This document shows positions 8,938-17,215 of a DNA stretch of 47,178 nucleotides, one piece after another. Below the pieces are notes generated by a model, which saw only the letters and a program-made list of their open reading frames with translations, was not told the origin of the DNA and made no database searches. Positions within the stretch are counted from its first letter, which is position 1. The number at the start of each line of letters is the position of its first letter. The DNA lies in assembly GCA_017504265.1 (NCBI GenBank), contig JAFVRN010000017.1:1-47178 (forward strand). The letters are read 5' to 3'. Source of the stretch: Alistipes sp. Lineage in GTDB: Bacteria; Bacteroidota; Bacteroidia; Bacteroidales; Rikenellaceae. A program made the position numbers and the translations under genes.

Positions 8938-10422
8938 TTATTCCACGAACATATAGCTCGATGCGTGCCCATTGGGATATATGCCGTCGATAGATGTCAC
9001 CTTGTCGTTTAGACGCTCCAGCTCTTCGAGCGAGTATATAGGTCTGTCGTTGATATGTGTGATGATAAAACCATCCTTGACGCGTGCCCGTTCGAGCAGA
9101 CCGCCTCGCTTGACAGATGCAACCTCCACGCCACCACGTATATCGAGCTTGCGGCATATAGCCTCCGAGGCTGTAGCGAGCTTGGCGCCGAGTACCGCAG
9201 CAACATCTACATCGTCACGAGATAGTAGGGTAGTAGTGCCACTACGATTTTGAAGTGTTGCTCTAAACTCGCTTACCTTGCCATTGCGACGTACCGTAAG
9301 CGATATTTGGTCGGCAGGACGACGCTTGCCAATCTGCTCGAGGAACTGCGCCGAGTCGTTTACCTCGATGCCATCTACGGCAAGAATAACATCGCCCTTG
9401 CGAAGTCCTGCCTCTGAGGCTGCACCATTCTCAACAACCGAGGCAACGTACATGCCGCCTATTGTATCAATTCCCGTAACCTCGCCCATAGCATCTATAA
9501 AGTTTTGATCCACAGCGCGGAAACTGATGCCAAGTACGGCGCGCTGCACAACCCCCGACTCTTTAAGGTCGGTGACAACCTTGCGTACGATAGTCTCAGG
9601 TACGGCAAACGAGTATCCTACGTAGCTGCCTGTTGAGGTCTTGATGATGGTGTTGATGCCCACCAGCTCTCCGCGTGTATTAACTAATGCACCGCCGGAG
9701 TTTCCGGGATTTACCGCGGCATCGGTCTGTATAAACGACTCTATGCCGTGCTTGTCGTTAAGTGCTCCGAGGCTACGTGCCTTAGCCGACACGATGCCCG
9801 CCGTGATGGTCGATTGCAACTCCATAGGGTAGCCTATGGCGAGTACCCACTCGCCTAAGCGCAGCTCGTCAGACGAGCCGAAGGGCAGTGCTGTTAGCTC
9901 CGTGGCCTCAATCTTTATGAGTGCCACGTCGGTTGCAGGGTCTGTGCCTATTATCTTCGCGTCGAAGCGGCGGCCGTCGTGCAGAGTGACACGCAGTGTT
10001 GTGGCATCATCGATGACGTGATTATTGGTCACTATATATCCATCCTCCGAGATTATTACGCCCGAACCTCCGGCGCGCATCTCCCGCTGCTCGTAGCCTC
10101 CCGGCAGTCCGAATAATTGGAAGAAGGGGTCGAGTTGTCGTGCGTTTGTGGATGTCTGCTTGATAGCTTCGATGTTTACCACACCTTTCACAGCATTCTC
10201 GGCAGCATATGTCAGATCGGGATAGTCGCAGTTTGCAACCGAGGATGCGAAGCGTGTGTTGTGTTGCCATGCCTCTCGGGTATCTCTATCTTCGAAGGAT
10301 ATGGCTGTGCTATAGTCAGTAATGTTGCCTTCTAATAGTCTGTTGGTAGCTATGCTTGCGCCAATGCCACTTAGTACCGATAGTAGTACTATGCCAACAG
10401 CAGTCATAATTTTTCTATTCAT
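8938..10422 (-). CDS. degP: DegP/HtrA-type periplasmic serine protease with two PDZ domains
   Basis: Envelope quality-control protease/chaperone. Starting at the ATG at 10422 (an upstream TTG is less likely), the 494-residue product has an N-terminal membrane/signal segment (residues 6-24). The trypsin-like domain contains His135 (VTNNHVI), Asp165 (ATDVALIK) and Ser242 (NPGNSGGAL). Two PDZ domains follow: one with GMYVASVVENGAASEAGLRKGDVIL, and a second, shorter one with GVEVASVKRGGLLERARVKDGFIITHIND. The Gln/Met-rich LA-loop region (DPFFQLFGLPGG) resembles DegP/DegQ. It is preceded by the terminator of the divIC-like gene, so it is probably transcribed on its own. Confidence 0.95.
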   Translation of the reverse strand: MNRKIMTAVGIVLLSVLSGIGASIATNRLLEGNITDYSTAISFEDRDTREAWQHNTRFASSVANCDYPDLTYAAENAVKGVVNIEAIKQTSTNARQLDPFFQLFGLPGGYEQREMRAGGSGVIISEDGYIVTNNHVIDDATTLRVTLHDGRRFDAKIIGTDPATDVALIKIEATELTALPFGSSDELRLGEWVLAIGYPMELQSTITAGIVSAKARSLGALNDKHGIESFIQTDAAVNPGNSGGALVNTRGELVGINTIIKTSTGSYVGYSFAVPETIVRKVVTDLKESGVVQRAVLGISFRAVDQNFIDAMGEVTGIDTIGGMYVASVVENGAASEAGLRKGDVILAVDGIEVNDSAQFLEQIGKRRPADQISLTVRRNGKVSEFRATLQNRSGTTTLLSRDDVDVAAVLGAKLATASEAICRKLDIRGGVEVASVKRGGLLERARVKDGFIITHINDRPIYSLEELERLNDKVTSIDGIYPNGHASSYMFVE

Positions 10423-10488
10423 AACACTCAAAATTAATAATTAATAGTAGGCGACATCTCTACATAGGCAACAGGTTTATAAAGTTAT

Positions 10489-10518
10489 TGTACCCTGATA
10501 ACGCTCTATCAGGGTACA
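10489..10518 (-). terminator. Terminator after the DivIC/FtsB-like gene
   Basis: Perfect 12-bp inverted repeat (10489-10500 with 10507-10518) with a 6-nt loop, 31 nt after the stop at 10549. The U-tract on the minus strand is weak (AATAACTTT). Confidence 0.6.
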
Positions 10519-10548
10519 ATATTGTTTGTGTTATGAAAAAATGTGATA

Positions 10549-10839
10549 TTACTCTTCGAGGATGTATACCGTCTCGCCACGACGTTGCATATGGTACTGC
10601 TCGCGAGCGAAGGCCTCGATAAACTCGGGTGAGTGCTGTATCTGCTCGACAAAGGTGCTGTCTGCTGCAATCTTGCTTTCGAGCTTTGCTATACGCTCAT
10701 CAAGTTTGCTGCGTCGTATGTTAATATGCGTGATATCCCATATGGTGCTGATGCAGACAATAACGGTATACACGGCGATGGCCAATATAAGACCACGCCA
10801 AAAGTATTGTATTATCTTCTCCTTGGTACTATCCTTCAT
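10549..10839 (-). CDS. DivIC/FtsB-family septum formation initiator
   Basis: A 96-residue bitopic membrane protein: a short basic cytoplasmic tail, one transmembrane helix (about residues 15-36), then a coiled coil (RRSKLDERIAKLESKIAADS) and the C-terminal segment typical of the family (IEAFAREQYHMQRRGETVYILEE). Proteins of this type form part of the divisome with FtsL and FtsQ. It follows hpt on the same strand after a 108-bp spacer holding repeats and a G13/A8 run. Family assignment is good; which of DivIC or FtsB it corresponds to cannot be told. Confidence 0.9.
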   Translation of the reverse strand: MKDSTKEKIIQYFWRGLILAIAVYTVIVCISTIWDITHINIRRSKLDERIAKLESKIAADSTFVEQIQHSPEFIEAFAREQYHMQRRGETVYILEE

Positions 10840-10852
10840 ATACTATATATTT

Positions 10853-10919
10853 GCTCACACCTCTGCTCACACCTCTGCTCACACCTCTGCTTACACACTT
10901 TTTTTTCCCCCCCCCCCCC
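10853..10919 (-). repeat. 12-bp tandem repeats plus G13/A8 homopolymer tract
   Basis: On the plus strand three perfect copies of GCTCACACCTCT (10853-10888) and a decayed partial copy (10889-10898) are followed by T8 (10899-10906) and C13 (10907-10919). The tract lies between hpt and the DivIC-like gene, with the first repeat 13 nt upstream of the divIC-like start codon. Both the homopolymers and the repeats are prone to slippage. Confidence 0.95.
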
Positions 10920-10947
10920 TATGGCGTACGCTACGTGTACCTATCGA

Positions 10948-11487
10948 TTACTCCTCGTCTAAGACGTATATATCTTTTAGGTTACGTCCAATTTGGTTAT
11001 AGTCCAAGCCGTAGCCTACGATAAACTCATTGCCGATAGGCATCGCCACATAGTCTATCTTATACTCGTGGAGGAACTTCTCGGGTTTGAAGAACAGCGT
11101 ACATATGGCTACACTCGCAGGCTTGCGCTCTTTCAGATAGTCGAGCAGGTAGTTCATGCTGTGTCCCGTCTCCACGATGTCCTCAACAATGATAATATCC
11201 TTACCCTCGATGTCGAAGTCGATACCAAGATGCTGTTTGATGCAACCCGTAGACTGTGTACCATCGTACGACGAAATCTTCACAAAGGCCAGACGCGAGT
11301 CGAAATTGACCTTGCGTACCAAGTCGCTAAGGAAGAGAAATGCACCACTCAGCACGCCGAGGAAGATAGGTGTCTTGCCCTTATAACGTTCGTTAAGTTG
11401 CTCGGCAACACGTTCTACTGCCTTGTCGATCTCTTCGGCAGGTATCATAATCTTAAAACGTCTGTCCAAAAGTTTAATCTTATCCAT
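10948..11487 (-). CDS. hpt: Hypoxanthine phosphoribosyltransferase
   Basis: Purine salvage enzyme converting hypoxanthine (and usually guanine) with PRPP to the nucleotide. The 179-residue product has the normal length. The PRPP-binding motif is IIIVEDIVETGHSM; the family segments KGKTPIFLGVLSGAFLFLSDLVR and VAMPIGNEFIVGYGLDYNQIGRNL are also clear. It lies 49 nt downstream of hydF on the same strand but has its own promoter-like sequence in that gap. Confidence 0.96.
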   Translation of the reverse strand: MDKIKLLDRRFKIMIPAEEIDKAVERVAEQLNERYKGKTPIFLGVLSGAFLFLSDLVRKVNFDSRLAFVKISSYDGTQSTGCIKQHLGIDFDIEGKDIIIVEDIVETGHSMNYLLDYLKERKPASVAICTLFFKPEKFLHEYKIDYVAMPIGNEFIVGYGLDYNQIGRNLKDIYVLDEE

Positions 11488-11503
11488 AGCCTCTATTTTT
11501 GCT

Positions 11504-11535
11504 CAAAGGTAGATATTTTATTTTTCAAAAGCAAG
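11504..11535 (-). promoter_or_regulatory. Predicted promoter of hpt
   Basis: Minus strand: CTTG (11532-11535), 20 nt, TACCTTTG (11504-11511), 17 nt upstream of the hpt start. Confidence 0.5.
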
Positions 11536-11536
11536 A

Positions 11537-12718
11537 CTATTCGGTGCGCACACGTTGCAGTATGCCACTTAATGCTGCGAGTATCACGCCATAGTTCGTT
11601 ATCGCCACGCCCTGCTTGCGGGCTCGCTCCACGCGGCTGAGTACGTGTCGTCGGTTAAACATACACGCTCCGCAGTGTATGACAAGATCGTAGGGTGTGA
11701 GGTCCTCAGGGTAGTCTGCGCCACCTACGATGTCTATCTGTAGCTCCTCGCCAAACCTTTTGCGTAGGATGCGTGGTAGCTTCACGCGCCCTATATCCTC
11801 ATTCTGTGGGGTGTGTGTACAGGCCTCGGCAATGAGTATTCGCGACGACGATGTTATCTTGCCAAGAGCCTTTACTCCCTCCATAAATAGAGCTATATCG
11901 CCTTTGTATCGGGCAAAGAGTATCGAGAACGACGTGAGTGTAGAGCCCTCGGGTTTGAGAGCATACACCGCATCGAATGCCTGAGAGTCGGTTATAATAA
12001 GCTCGGGGGCTCTGCTTAGTGCAGCCAGAGCAGCTGGCATACCGTCGGGTGTACAGCAGATGGGCGTACATCCTCTGTCAAGAAGCTCTCGTATGGTCTG
12101 CACCTGTGGTTGTATAAGGCGACCTTTGGGTGCTGACTTATCCTGAGGCATAACCAGAAGTACGCTATCACCCGCCTTGCAGAATCCCTCGGTTATATAT
12201 CTCTGCTCGGTGCTGCGAAGTGCTACGATGGCCTCTCTGAGAGCCTCTATGCCCTCGCCACGCTCGGCACTGATAGCAATAACGCGCTTTGACGTAAGTG
12301 CCTCAATATCTCGTTTCAGTGCCTCGACATCAGCTATGCGGTCTACTTGTGCCAATACTACGATGTAGGGTATCTCCCTTATACGGCACTCCTCGATAGT
12401 TGCCATCTCGACATCTGTGCCCTGGTCGGTAAAGAGGATGATGGCTATATCGGTCTGGTCGAGGGTTCTGGTGCTTCGTGTAACACGCTCGCCACCGAGT
12501 TGTGTCCTGTCATCCAGACCCGGGGTGTCGATGATAACGGCTGCACCAAGGCCATTGATTTCGATAGCCTTGCGCACAGGGTCTGTCGTCGTACCGGCTA
12601 TCTCGGATACTATGGCCGTCTGCTGCCCTGTGAGGCAGTTCATAAGGGTGGATTTGCCGGCATTGCAACGTCCATATATCGCTATATGTACTCGCTCGGA
12701 TGATGGTGTAGTCTGCAT
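11537..12718 (-). CDS. hydF: [FeFe]-hydrogenase H-cluster maturation GTPase HydF
   Basis: HydF is the scaffold on which the diiron subcluster is assembled before transfer to the hydrogenase. The 393-residue product has an N-terminal GTPase domain (P-loop GRCNAGKS at 16-23, switch region GTTTDPV, DTPGLDD), a dimerisation domain and a C-terminal [4Fe-4S] domain. Its ligands are visible as Cys300-x-His302 (CTH) and His348-Cys349-x2-Cys352 (HCGAC). It is the last gene of the hydA-hydE-hydG-hydF operon, 9 nt after hydG. Confidence 0.97.
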   Translation of the reverse strand: MQTTPSSERVHIAIYGRCNAGKSTLMNCLTGQQTAIVSEIAGTTTDPVRKAIEINGLGAAVIIDTPGLDDRTQLGGERVTRSTRTLDQTDIAIILFTDQGTDVEMATIEECRIREIPYIVVLAQVDRIADVEALKRDIEALTSKRVIAISAERGEGIEALREAIVALRSTEQRYITEGFCKAGDSVLLVMPQDKSAPKGRLIQPQVQTIRELLDRGCTPICCTPDGMPAALAALSRAPELIITDSQAFDAVYALKPEGSTLTSFSILFARYKGDIALFMEGVKALGKITSSSRILIAEACTHTPQNEDIGRVKLPRILRKRFGEELQIDIVGGADYPEDLTPYDLVIHCGACMFNRRHVLSRVERARKQGVAITNYGVILAALSGILQRVRTE

Positions 12719-12727
12719 ATGCTAATC

Positions 12728-14158
12728 TTAGAATCTGAAATCACGTTTACCCTTAACAATCTCTTCGAGGTTGCTCTGCGTTATGCGGCGCACCTTCTCC
12801 GAGGGTATCACCTCTGTCAGACGTGCTATCATCTGCTTACCCTTCAACTTTACCTGTGGCGATGCGTAGTCCTCGATATACTCGGCGAGAGTCATCAGCG
12901 CATTGGGTGCGCAACAGTTACCTATGAGGCCACGTTTTGCCAGCGACATAAATCTATCTCCTGTACGTCCCTCACGATAGCATGCCGTACAGAAGCTCGG
13001 TATATATCCGAGGTCGAGTAGCCATTCCACAATCTCGTCCAGTGTACGGTTATCCGAGATATCGAACTGTGCAGACTCCTCGGCATCCTCTATACCTTCG
13101 GCATAGCCACCTACGCTTGTACGCGAGCCGCCACTGAGCTGCGATACGCCCACGTCGAGTACCAACTCACGCGAACGCTTAGACTCTCGTGTCGATACAA
13201 TCATACCTGTATATGGCACGGCGACACGTAGCACGGCTACAATGCGGCGGAATACCTCGTCGGTTACGGCATTAGGGAAGTCGGCGGGGTCGATGTCGTC
13301 GGCAGGGCGTATACGGGGTACACTTATGGTGTGTGGGCCTACGCCGAAGCGTGCTTCGAGGTGCTCGGCGTGCATAAGGATACCAACAAGGTCGTAGCGG
13401 TAGCTTGAAATGCCAAAGAGCGCACCGATACCCACATCGTCTATGCCGCCCTCCATTGCGCGGTCCATTGCCTCGGTATGATACGCCCAGTCACTCTTAG
13501 GACCTGTGGGGTGTAGCTTCTCGTATGTCTCACGGTCGTATGTCTCCTCGAAGAGGATGTATGTGCCGATGCCGGCATCCTTCAGACGTGTATAGTTCTC
13601 GACGGTTGTTGCCGCGATGTTTACGTTTACACGACGTATCGCACCATTCTTATGGTGTATCGAATAGATGGTATCTATCGACTCCAATACATACTCGATA
13701 GGGTTTAGCTTTGGATGCTCGCCTGTTTCGAGTGCCAGACGCTTGTGTCCCATATCTTGTAGTGCTATAACCTCGCGACGTATCTCCTCCTGTGTCAGCT
13801 TGCGGCGAGGTATGGTCTTGTTTATGGCGTGGTATGGACAGTATACGCAGCCATTGATGCAGTAGTTCGAGAGGTATAGCGGTGCGAACATCACGATACG
13901 GTTGCCATATATGCGCTCTTTGAGCTTGCGTGCTATGGCATACAGACGCTCTTCAATCTCCTTATCCTCCATCTCGATAAGTACCGCCGCCTCGCGATGC
14001 GATATGCCATTACCCTCCTCAGCCTTGCGCAGTATCTCCTCCAAGAGGCTCTTATTGTCTTTGTTTGCTACGGCATAGTCGAGGGTATCACGTATCTCCG
14101 CATCGTTAATAAACTCTGCGGCGTGTACCGAATGTTTGTCATATTTTGCTCTACTCAT
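12728..14158 (-). CDS. hydG: [FeFe]-hydrogenase maturase HydG (radical SAM tyrosine lyase)
   Basis: HydG cleaves tyrosine to give the CO and CN ligands of the H-cluster. With the start at 14158 (MSRAKYD) the protein has 476 residues. The radical-SAM cluster site is Cys100-x3-Cys104-x2-Cys107 (NYCINGCVYCPYH). The C-terminal auxiliary cluster motif is Cys390-x2-Cys393-x22-Cys416, which separates HydG from ThiH. Earlier in-frame ATGs at 14164 and 14194 are possible; the latter would overlap hydE by 26 bp. The chosen start leaves 10 nt after hydE. Confidence 0.96.
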   Translation of the reverse strand: MSRAKYDKHSVHAAEFINDAEIRDTLDYAVANKDNKSLLEEILRKAEEGNGISHREAAVLIEMEDKEIEERLYAIARKLKERIYGNRIVMFAPLYLSNYCINGCVYCPYHAINKTIPRRKLTQEEIRREVIALQDMGHKRLALETGEHPKLNPIEYVLESIDTIYSIHHKNGAIRRVNVNIAATTVENYTRLKDAGIGTYILFEETYDRETYEKLHPTGPKSDWAYHTEAMDRAMEGGIDDVGIGALFGISSYRYDLVGILMHAEHLEARFGVGPHTISVPRIRPADDIDPADFPNAVTDEVFRRIVAVLRVAVPYTGMIVSTRESKRSRELVLDVGVSQLSGGSRTSVGGYAEGIEDAEESAQFDISDNRTLDEIVEWLLDLGYIPSFCTACYREGRTGDRFMSLAKRGLIGNCCAPNALMTLAEYIEDYASPQVKLKGKQMIARLTEVIPSEKVRRITQSNLEEIVKGKRDFRF

Positions 14159-14168
14159 AATCATAGTT

Positions 14169-15212
14169 TTAGGGTTTGTAATCGCCTCGTGCATAGTCTA
14201 TGTGGTAGCCTATTGTTTGCAACTCTGCGTCGAGTGCCGCCAACCCTTCGGCTGCCTCCTTGCCCCACGAGGCTTTATTCTCATATATACTGTACTTCGC
14301 CCTCACGTTCGATGGCGATAGGTTGGGCATCACTACGTTTGCTCCCGATAATATACCCTCCAATCTTCCCGTTGGCGATAGTGTAGCAAGTGCTGTTGTC
14401 GAGGGTATGAGGGCATGCGGCAGCATCAGACGTACTATGGCTATTGCCGCCAGTGTCAGTGTCAATCCTCCTGCCGGCTCCATGCCCAGCGGTGTCGCGC
14501 TGTGTGGCATGAAGGGCCCGATACCTACCATCTCGGGCTGCATCTTCTCTATAAGTAGCAGATCTTCGACGATATGGTCTATGGTCTGACCCTTAACCCC
14601 AATCATCATGCCCATGCCACGCTGATATCCGCACCTGTGTAGTGCATCCAGACATGCTATACGGTGTTGCAATCCTCGGCTTGATGGATGCAGCGATGCG
14701 TACAGCTCGCCGTTTGCTGCCTCGTGACGCAGCAGGTAGCGATTTGCTCCCGCCTCTTTGAGCTTGCGGTATGACTCCTCGCTGCGTTCGCCGAGCGATA
14801 GTGTTATGGCTACATCTGCATAACGCTCACGTATCTTTGATATAAGCTCTACAAGCCACTTGTCTGTGTGCGTGCCATCCTCTCCTCCTTGTAATACGAA
14901 TGTGCGAAATCCGAGGGCATAACCCTCCTCGCAGCAGGCCATTACATCCTCCTTGCTCAGCCTGTAACGTTCTGCCGTGCGGTTACTGCGTCTTAGACCG
15001 CAGTATAGACAGTCACAACGGCAGTAGCTGCTCAGCTCTATCAGCCCACGTATATATATGCCAAGTCCGAACTGCTCACGGGCAGTTCGGACGGCTGTGT
15101 CTCGGAGTAGTTGTAGCACGTTAGTATCTGCGACAGTCCCACGAAGCAACTGCCCCAAACCCTTGGCGTCGAGCTTGTGACTACACGCCAGATGCTCAAC
15201 TAAACTCTTCAT
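14169..15212 (-). CDS. hydE: [FeFe]-hydrogenase maturase HydE (radical SAM)
   Basis: HydE acts on an organometallic iron-cysteine precursor on the way to the dithiolate-bridged diiron cluster. The 347-residue product has the radical-SAM site Cys64-x3-Cys68-x2-Cys71 within SSYCRCDCLYCGLR, followed by FRTFVLQGGEDG and GMMIGVKGQTIDHIVEDLLL, typical of HydE/BioB-like barrels. The optional second cluster motif of some HydE proteins is not obvious. It begins 3 nt after hydA ends and is part of the same operon. Confidence 0.95.
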   Translation of the reverse strand: MKSLVEHLACSHKLDAKGLGQLLRGTVADTNVLQLLRDTAVRTAREQFGLGIYIRGLIELSSYCRCDCLYCGLRRSNRTAERYRLSKEDVMACCEEGYALGFRTFVLQGGEDGTHTDKWLVELISKIRERYADVAITLSLGERSEESYRKLKEAGANRYLLRHEAANGELYASLHPSSRGLQHRIACLDALHRCGYQRGMGMMIGVKGQTIDHIVEDLLLIEKMQPEMVGIGPFMPHSATPLGMEPAGGLTLTLAAIAIVRLMLPHALIPSTTALATLSPTGRLEGILSGANVVMPNLSPSNVRAKYSIYENKASWGKEAAEGLAALDAELQTIGYHIDYARGDYKP

Positions 15213-15215
15213 CTA

Positions 15216-16664
15216 TTATCTCTTCAATAGCTCTGCTGTAAATGTCTTCTTGCCGGTGTCGTATGCGGTGTGTACGCTCGGGCCTGAGATACATCCGCCG
15301 TCACATACCATCACCTCGATAAACTGTGCCGGAGCCTTACCCGTCTTGCCGTATGCCTTTAACAGACCTACATTCTTCTTGTTGAGGCCTGCAATCTGCA
15401 ATGTGGTGAAGTCAATCTTACCTGCTACAAGCTCCTTCACGGCTGCTGTAACACCACCATTCTCGGCAAATCCGTGTGCTGAGCGACGTGATGCGCACTC
15501 CACAGGGTGTATGTGAGCCTCGCCAAGCTCGATGTTCATACCGCCAAGTATTGCGTGTATCTCCTCGTATGTCAATACGAAGTCAATCTTCTCAGGAAGA
15601 TCCTCGCGGCGTACCTCCTTACGCTTGGCGATACAAGGGCCTACGAATACAAGCTTTGCATTAGGATACTTCTGACGAGCGATTTCTGCCGTGTATACCA
15701 TTGGCGAGTATGTCGATGATATATACTTCTGGAGCTCGGGTGCATGCTTGCGTGCCATCTCCATATAGGATGGGCAGCACGATGTTGTCATAAATGGCTG
15801 ACCCTCCTCCATCTTCTCTGCAAACTCGTGTGTCTCGCGCTCTGTTGTCACCTCGGCACCACGAGCCACCTCTATCACATCCTTGAAGCCGATAGCCTTA
15901 ATCGCGCCATATACCTGCTCTGTGGGCTTATCGTACTGCGAAAGGATAGATGGAGCTACCATTGCCACTACCTCCTCGCCACGGCGTATGCTCTGCAATA
16001 CGTCGAATACCTGCGATATCTCGAAGATAGCACCGAATGGGCAGGCGTTCATACACTTACCGCAATATATACACTTCGTCTCGTCGATATGCTCTACGCC
16101 ATACTCGTCCTTCGATATAGCACCTACGGGACACGCCTCCTCGCAAGGTACGGGGATGTATACTATGGCGTGATATGGACACGCTGCGAAACACTTACCG
16201 CAGCTGATACATACCTTATGGTTGATCTTACCCTGCGATGTGTCGGGGTCGAACTCTATTGCATTCTTCGGACAAGCATGCTCACATGCACGAGCCACGC
16301 ATCCACGGCAAAGGTTTGTAATGTCATAGTTTGTACGCACGCACGATGAGCACGCCTCGTCGATAACACACATGATGTTATCCTTAATCTTGTCACGGTC
16401 GAGTGACATCTTGGCATAGTCCGAGAGAGGCATTAGTTCATCCTTCTCGTCGGTCATATCATAGCCGAGCAGAGGTAGCGACTTGTACTTCCATACAGCG
16501 CGCTCCTTGTGTATACAGCAACGGCCACGCACCTGCGAGTTACGTGGGCTAAACTCGATGGGCACTCTGTCGATTTTCTCCACGAGCTGGCCCTCATTCC
16601 AGAGGCTTACAAGCTTTGTAAGAAGTCTCTGGCGTACGATCATTACATTATTTTTAATTGCCAT
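15216..16664 (-). CDS. hydA: [FeFe]-hydrogenase, non-canonical (group B-like), with ferredoxin-type clusters
   Basis: Catalyses reversible H2 formation, presumably disposing of ferredoxin electrons during fermentation. Starting at the ATG at 16664 (MAIKNNV) the product has 482 residues. Residues 119-208 carry Cys-rich ferredoxin-like motifs (CRGCVARACEHACP, CISCGKCFAACP, CEEACP, CIYCGKCMNACP). The H-domain has L1 TSCCPSY (294-300), L2 VGPCIAKRKE (341-350) and L3 VMVCDGGCISGP (451-462), so the H-cluster ligands should be Cys297, Cys344, Cys454 and Cys458. L2 has VGPC instead of MPC and L3 lacks the GGG run of classical group A enzymes, which points to a group B-type enzyme; that subgroup call is inference. 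An earlier in-frame start (16721) lies upstream of the promoter and is unlikely. Confidence 0.93.
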   Translation of the reverse strand: MAIKNNVMIVRQRLLTKLVSLWNEGQLVEKIDRVPIEFSPRNSQVRGRCCIHKERAVWKYKSLPLLGYDMTDEKDELMPLSDYAKMSLDRDKIKDNIMCVIDEACSSCVRTNYDITNLCRGCVARACEHACPKNAIEFDPDTSQGKINHKVCISCGKCFAACPYHAIVYIPVPCEEACPVGAISKDEYGVEHIDETKCIYCGKCMNACPFGAIFEISQVFDVLQSIRRGEEVVAMVAPSILSQYDKPTEQVYGAIKAIGFKDVIEVARGAEVTTERETHEFAEKMEEGQPFMTTSCCPSYMEMARKHAPELQKYISSTYSPMVYTAEIARQKYPNAKLVFVGPCIAKRKEVRREDLPEKIDFVLTYEEIHAILGGMNIELGEAHIHPVECASRRSAHGFAENGGVTAAVKELVAGKIDFTTLQIAGLNKKNVGLLKAYGKTGKAPAQFIEVMVCDGGCISGPSVHTAYDTGKKTFTAELLKR

Positions 16665-16692
16665 ACAATAGAAGTTGGGGTTATTAATAGAG

Positions 16693-16722
16693 CAAAGATA
16701 ATATAATTTGCGTAAATTCAAA
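16693..16722 (-). promoter_or_regulatory. Predicted promoter of hydAEGF
   Basis: Minus strand: TTTG (16719-16722), 18 nt, TATCTTTG (16693-16700), 29 nt upstream of the hydA start. Confidence 0.6.
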
Positions 16723-16806
16723 AATTTGGCGACTACTTTTTTATAAGATGACTCTTTTTTGCCGTTGTGGAGGCTCAGCTATGCGTGCCATATCGCTTTG
16801 AAATAG

Positions 16807-16923
16807 TTGAAGCCGTTGAAGCCGTTGAAGCCGTTGAAGCCGTTGAAGCCGTTGAAGCCGTTGAAGCCGTTGAAGCCGTTGAAGCCGTTGAAGCCGTTGA
16901 AGCCGTTGAAGCCGTTGAAGCCG
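16807..16923. repeat. Perfect 9-bp minisatellite, 13 copies
   Basis: Thirteen identical copies of TTGAAGCCG (plus strand) occupy 117 bp without a mismatch. The lack of variation indicates recent expansion or active homogenisation. On the minus strand one frame reads (NGF)n. The array lies about 85 bp upstream of the hyd promoter. Confidence 0.97.
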
Positions 16924-16961
16924 TTGAGATGGTTGCGGCCGAGATGTCGTATAGGTCTTAT

Positions 16962-17105
16962 GGGTTCTATGGGTTCTGTGGGTTCTGTGGGTTCTGTGGG
17001 TTTGGTGGGTTCTGTGGGTTTGGTGGGTTCTGTGGGTTCTATGGGTTCTATGGGTTCTGTGGGAGAAGCCCCATTTAACCCATCTGACCCATTTGACCCA
17101 CACTG
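16962..17105. repeat. Degenerate 9-bp minisatellite, two types in one phase
   Basis: Eleven units of GGGTTCTGT and variants (GGGTTCTAT, GGGTTTGGT) fill 16962-17060. One intermediate unit (17061-17069) follows, and then units of CCCATYTRA type at 17070, 17079, 17088 and a decayed one at 17097. The two unit types keep exactly the same 9-bp register. In the minus-strand frame the units read TEP/IEP/TKP and then GSN/GSD/GLN. Confidence 0.92.
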
Positions 17106-17165
17106 CTTTGCAGAGGGCAGAGCATCGCCCTGCAATAATCGGTGTTGGTATATGATTGGAGCTTA

Positions 17166-17200
17166 AACAGAGAGACCGGCTTTTGGCCGGTCTCTCTGTT
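17166..17200 (-). terminator. Terminator of the fimbrillin-like operon
   Basis: Perfect 15-bp GC-rich stem (17166-17180 with 17186-17200) and a 5-nt loop, starting 15 nt after the stop codon at 17216. The minus-strand tail (TAAGCTCC) is only weakly U-rich. Confidence 0.78.
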
Positions 17201-17215
17201 ATTAGGAAAGGTTTG

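Larger units (their letters stand above)
16665..17215. other. 551-bp spacer: hyd promoter, 9-bp repeat blocks, terminator
   Basis: From left to right it holds the hydA promoter (16693-16722), a perfect 9-bp array (16807-16923), a degenerate 9-bp array (16962-17105), a small GC-rich inverted repeat near 17107-17134 and the fimbrillin-operon terminator (17166-17200). Long open frames exist on both strands only because a 9-bp unit never interrupts a frame. I do not call a gene here. Confidence 0.7.

Noticed and set aside
16807-16923. CRISPR array
   Set aside because: Units are 9 bp and contiguous, with no unique spacers.
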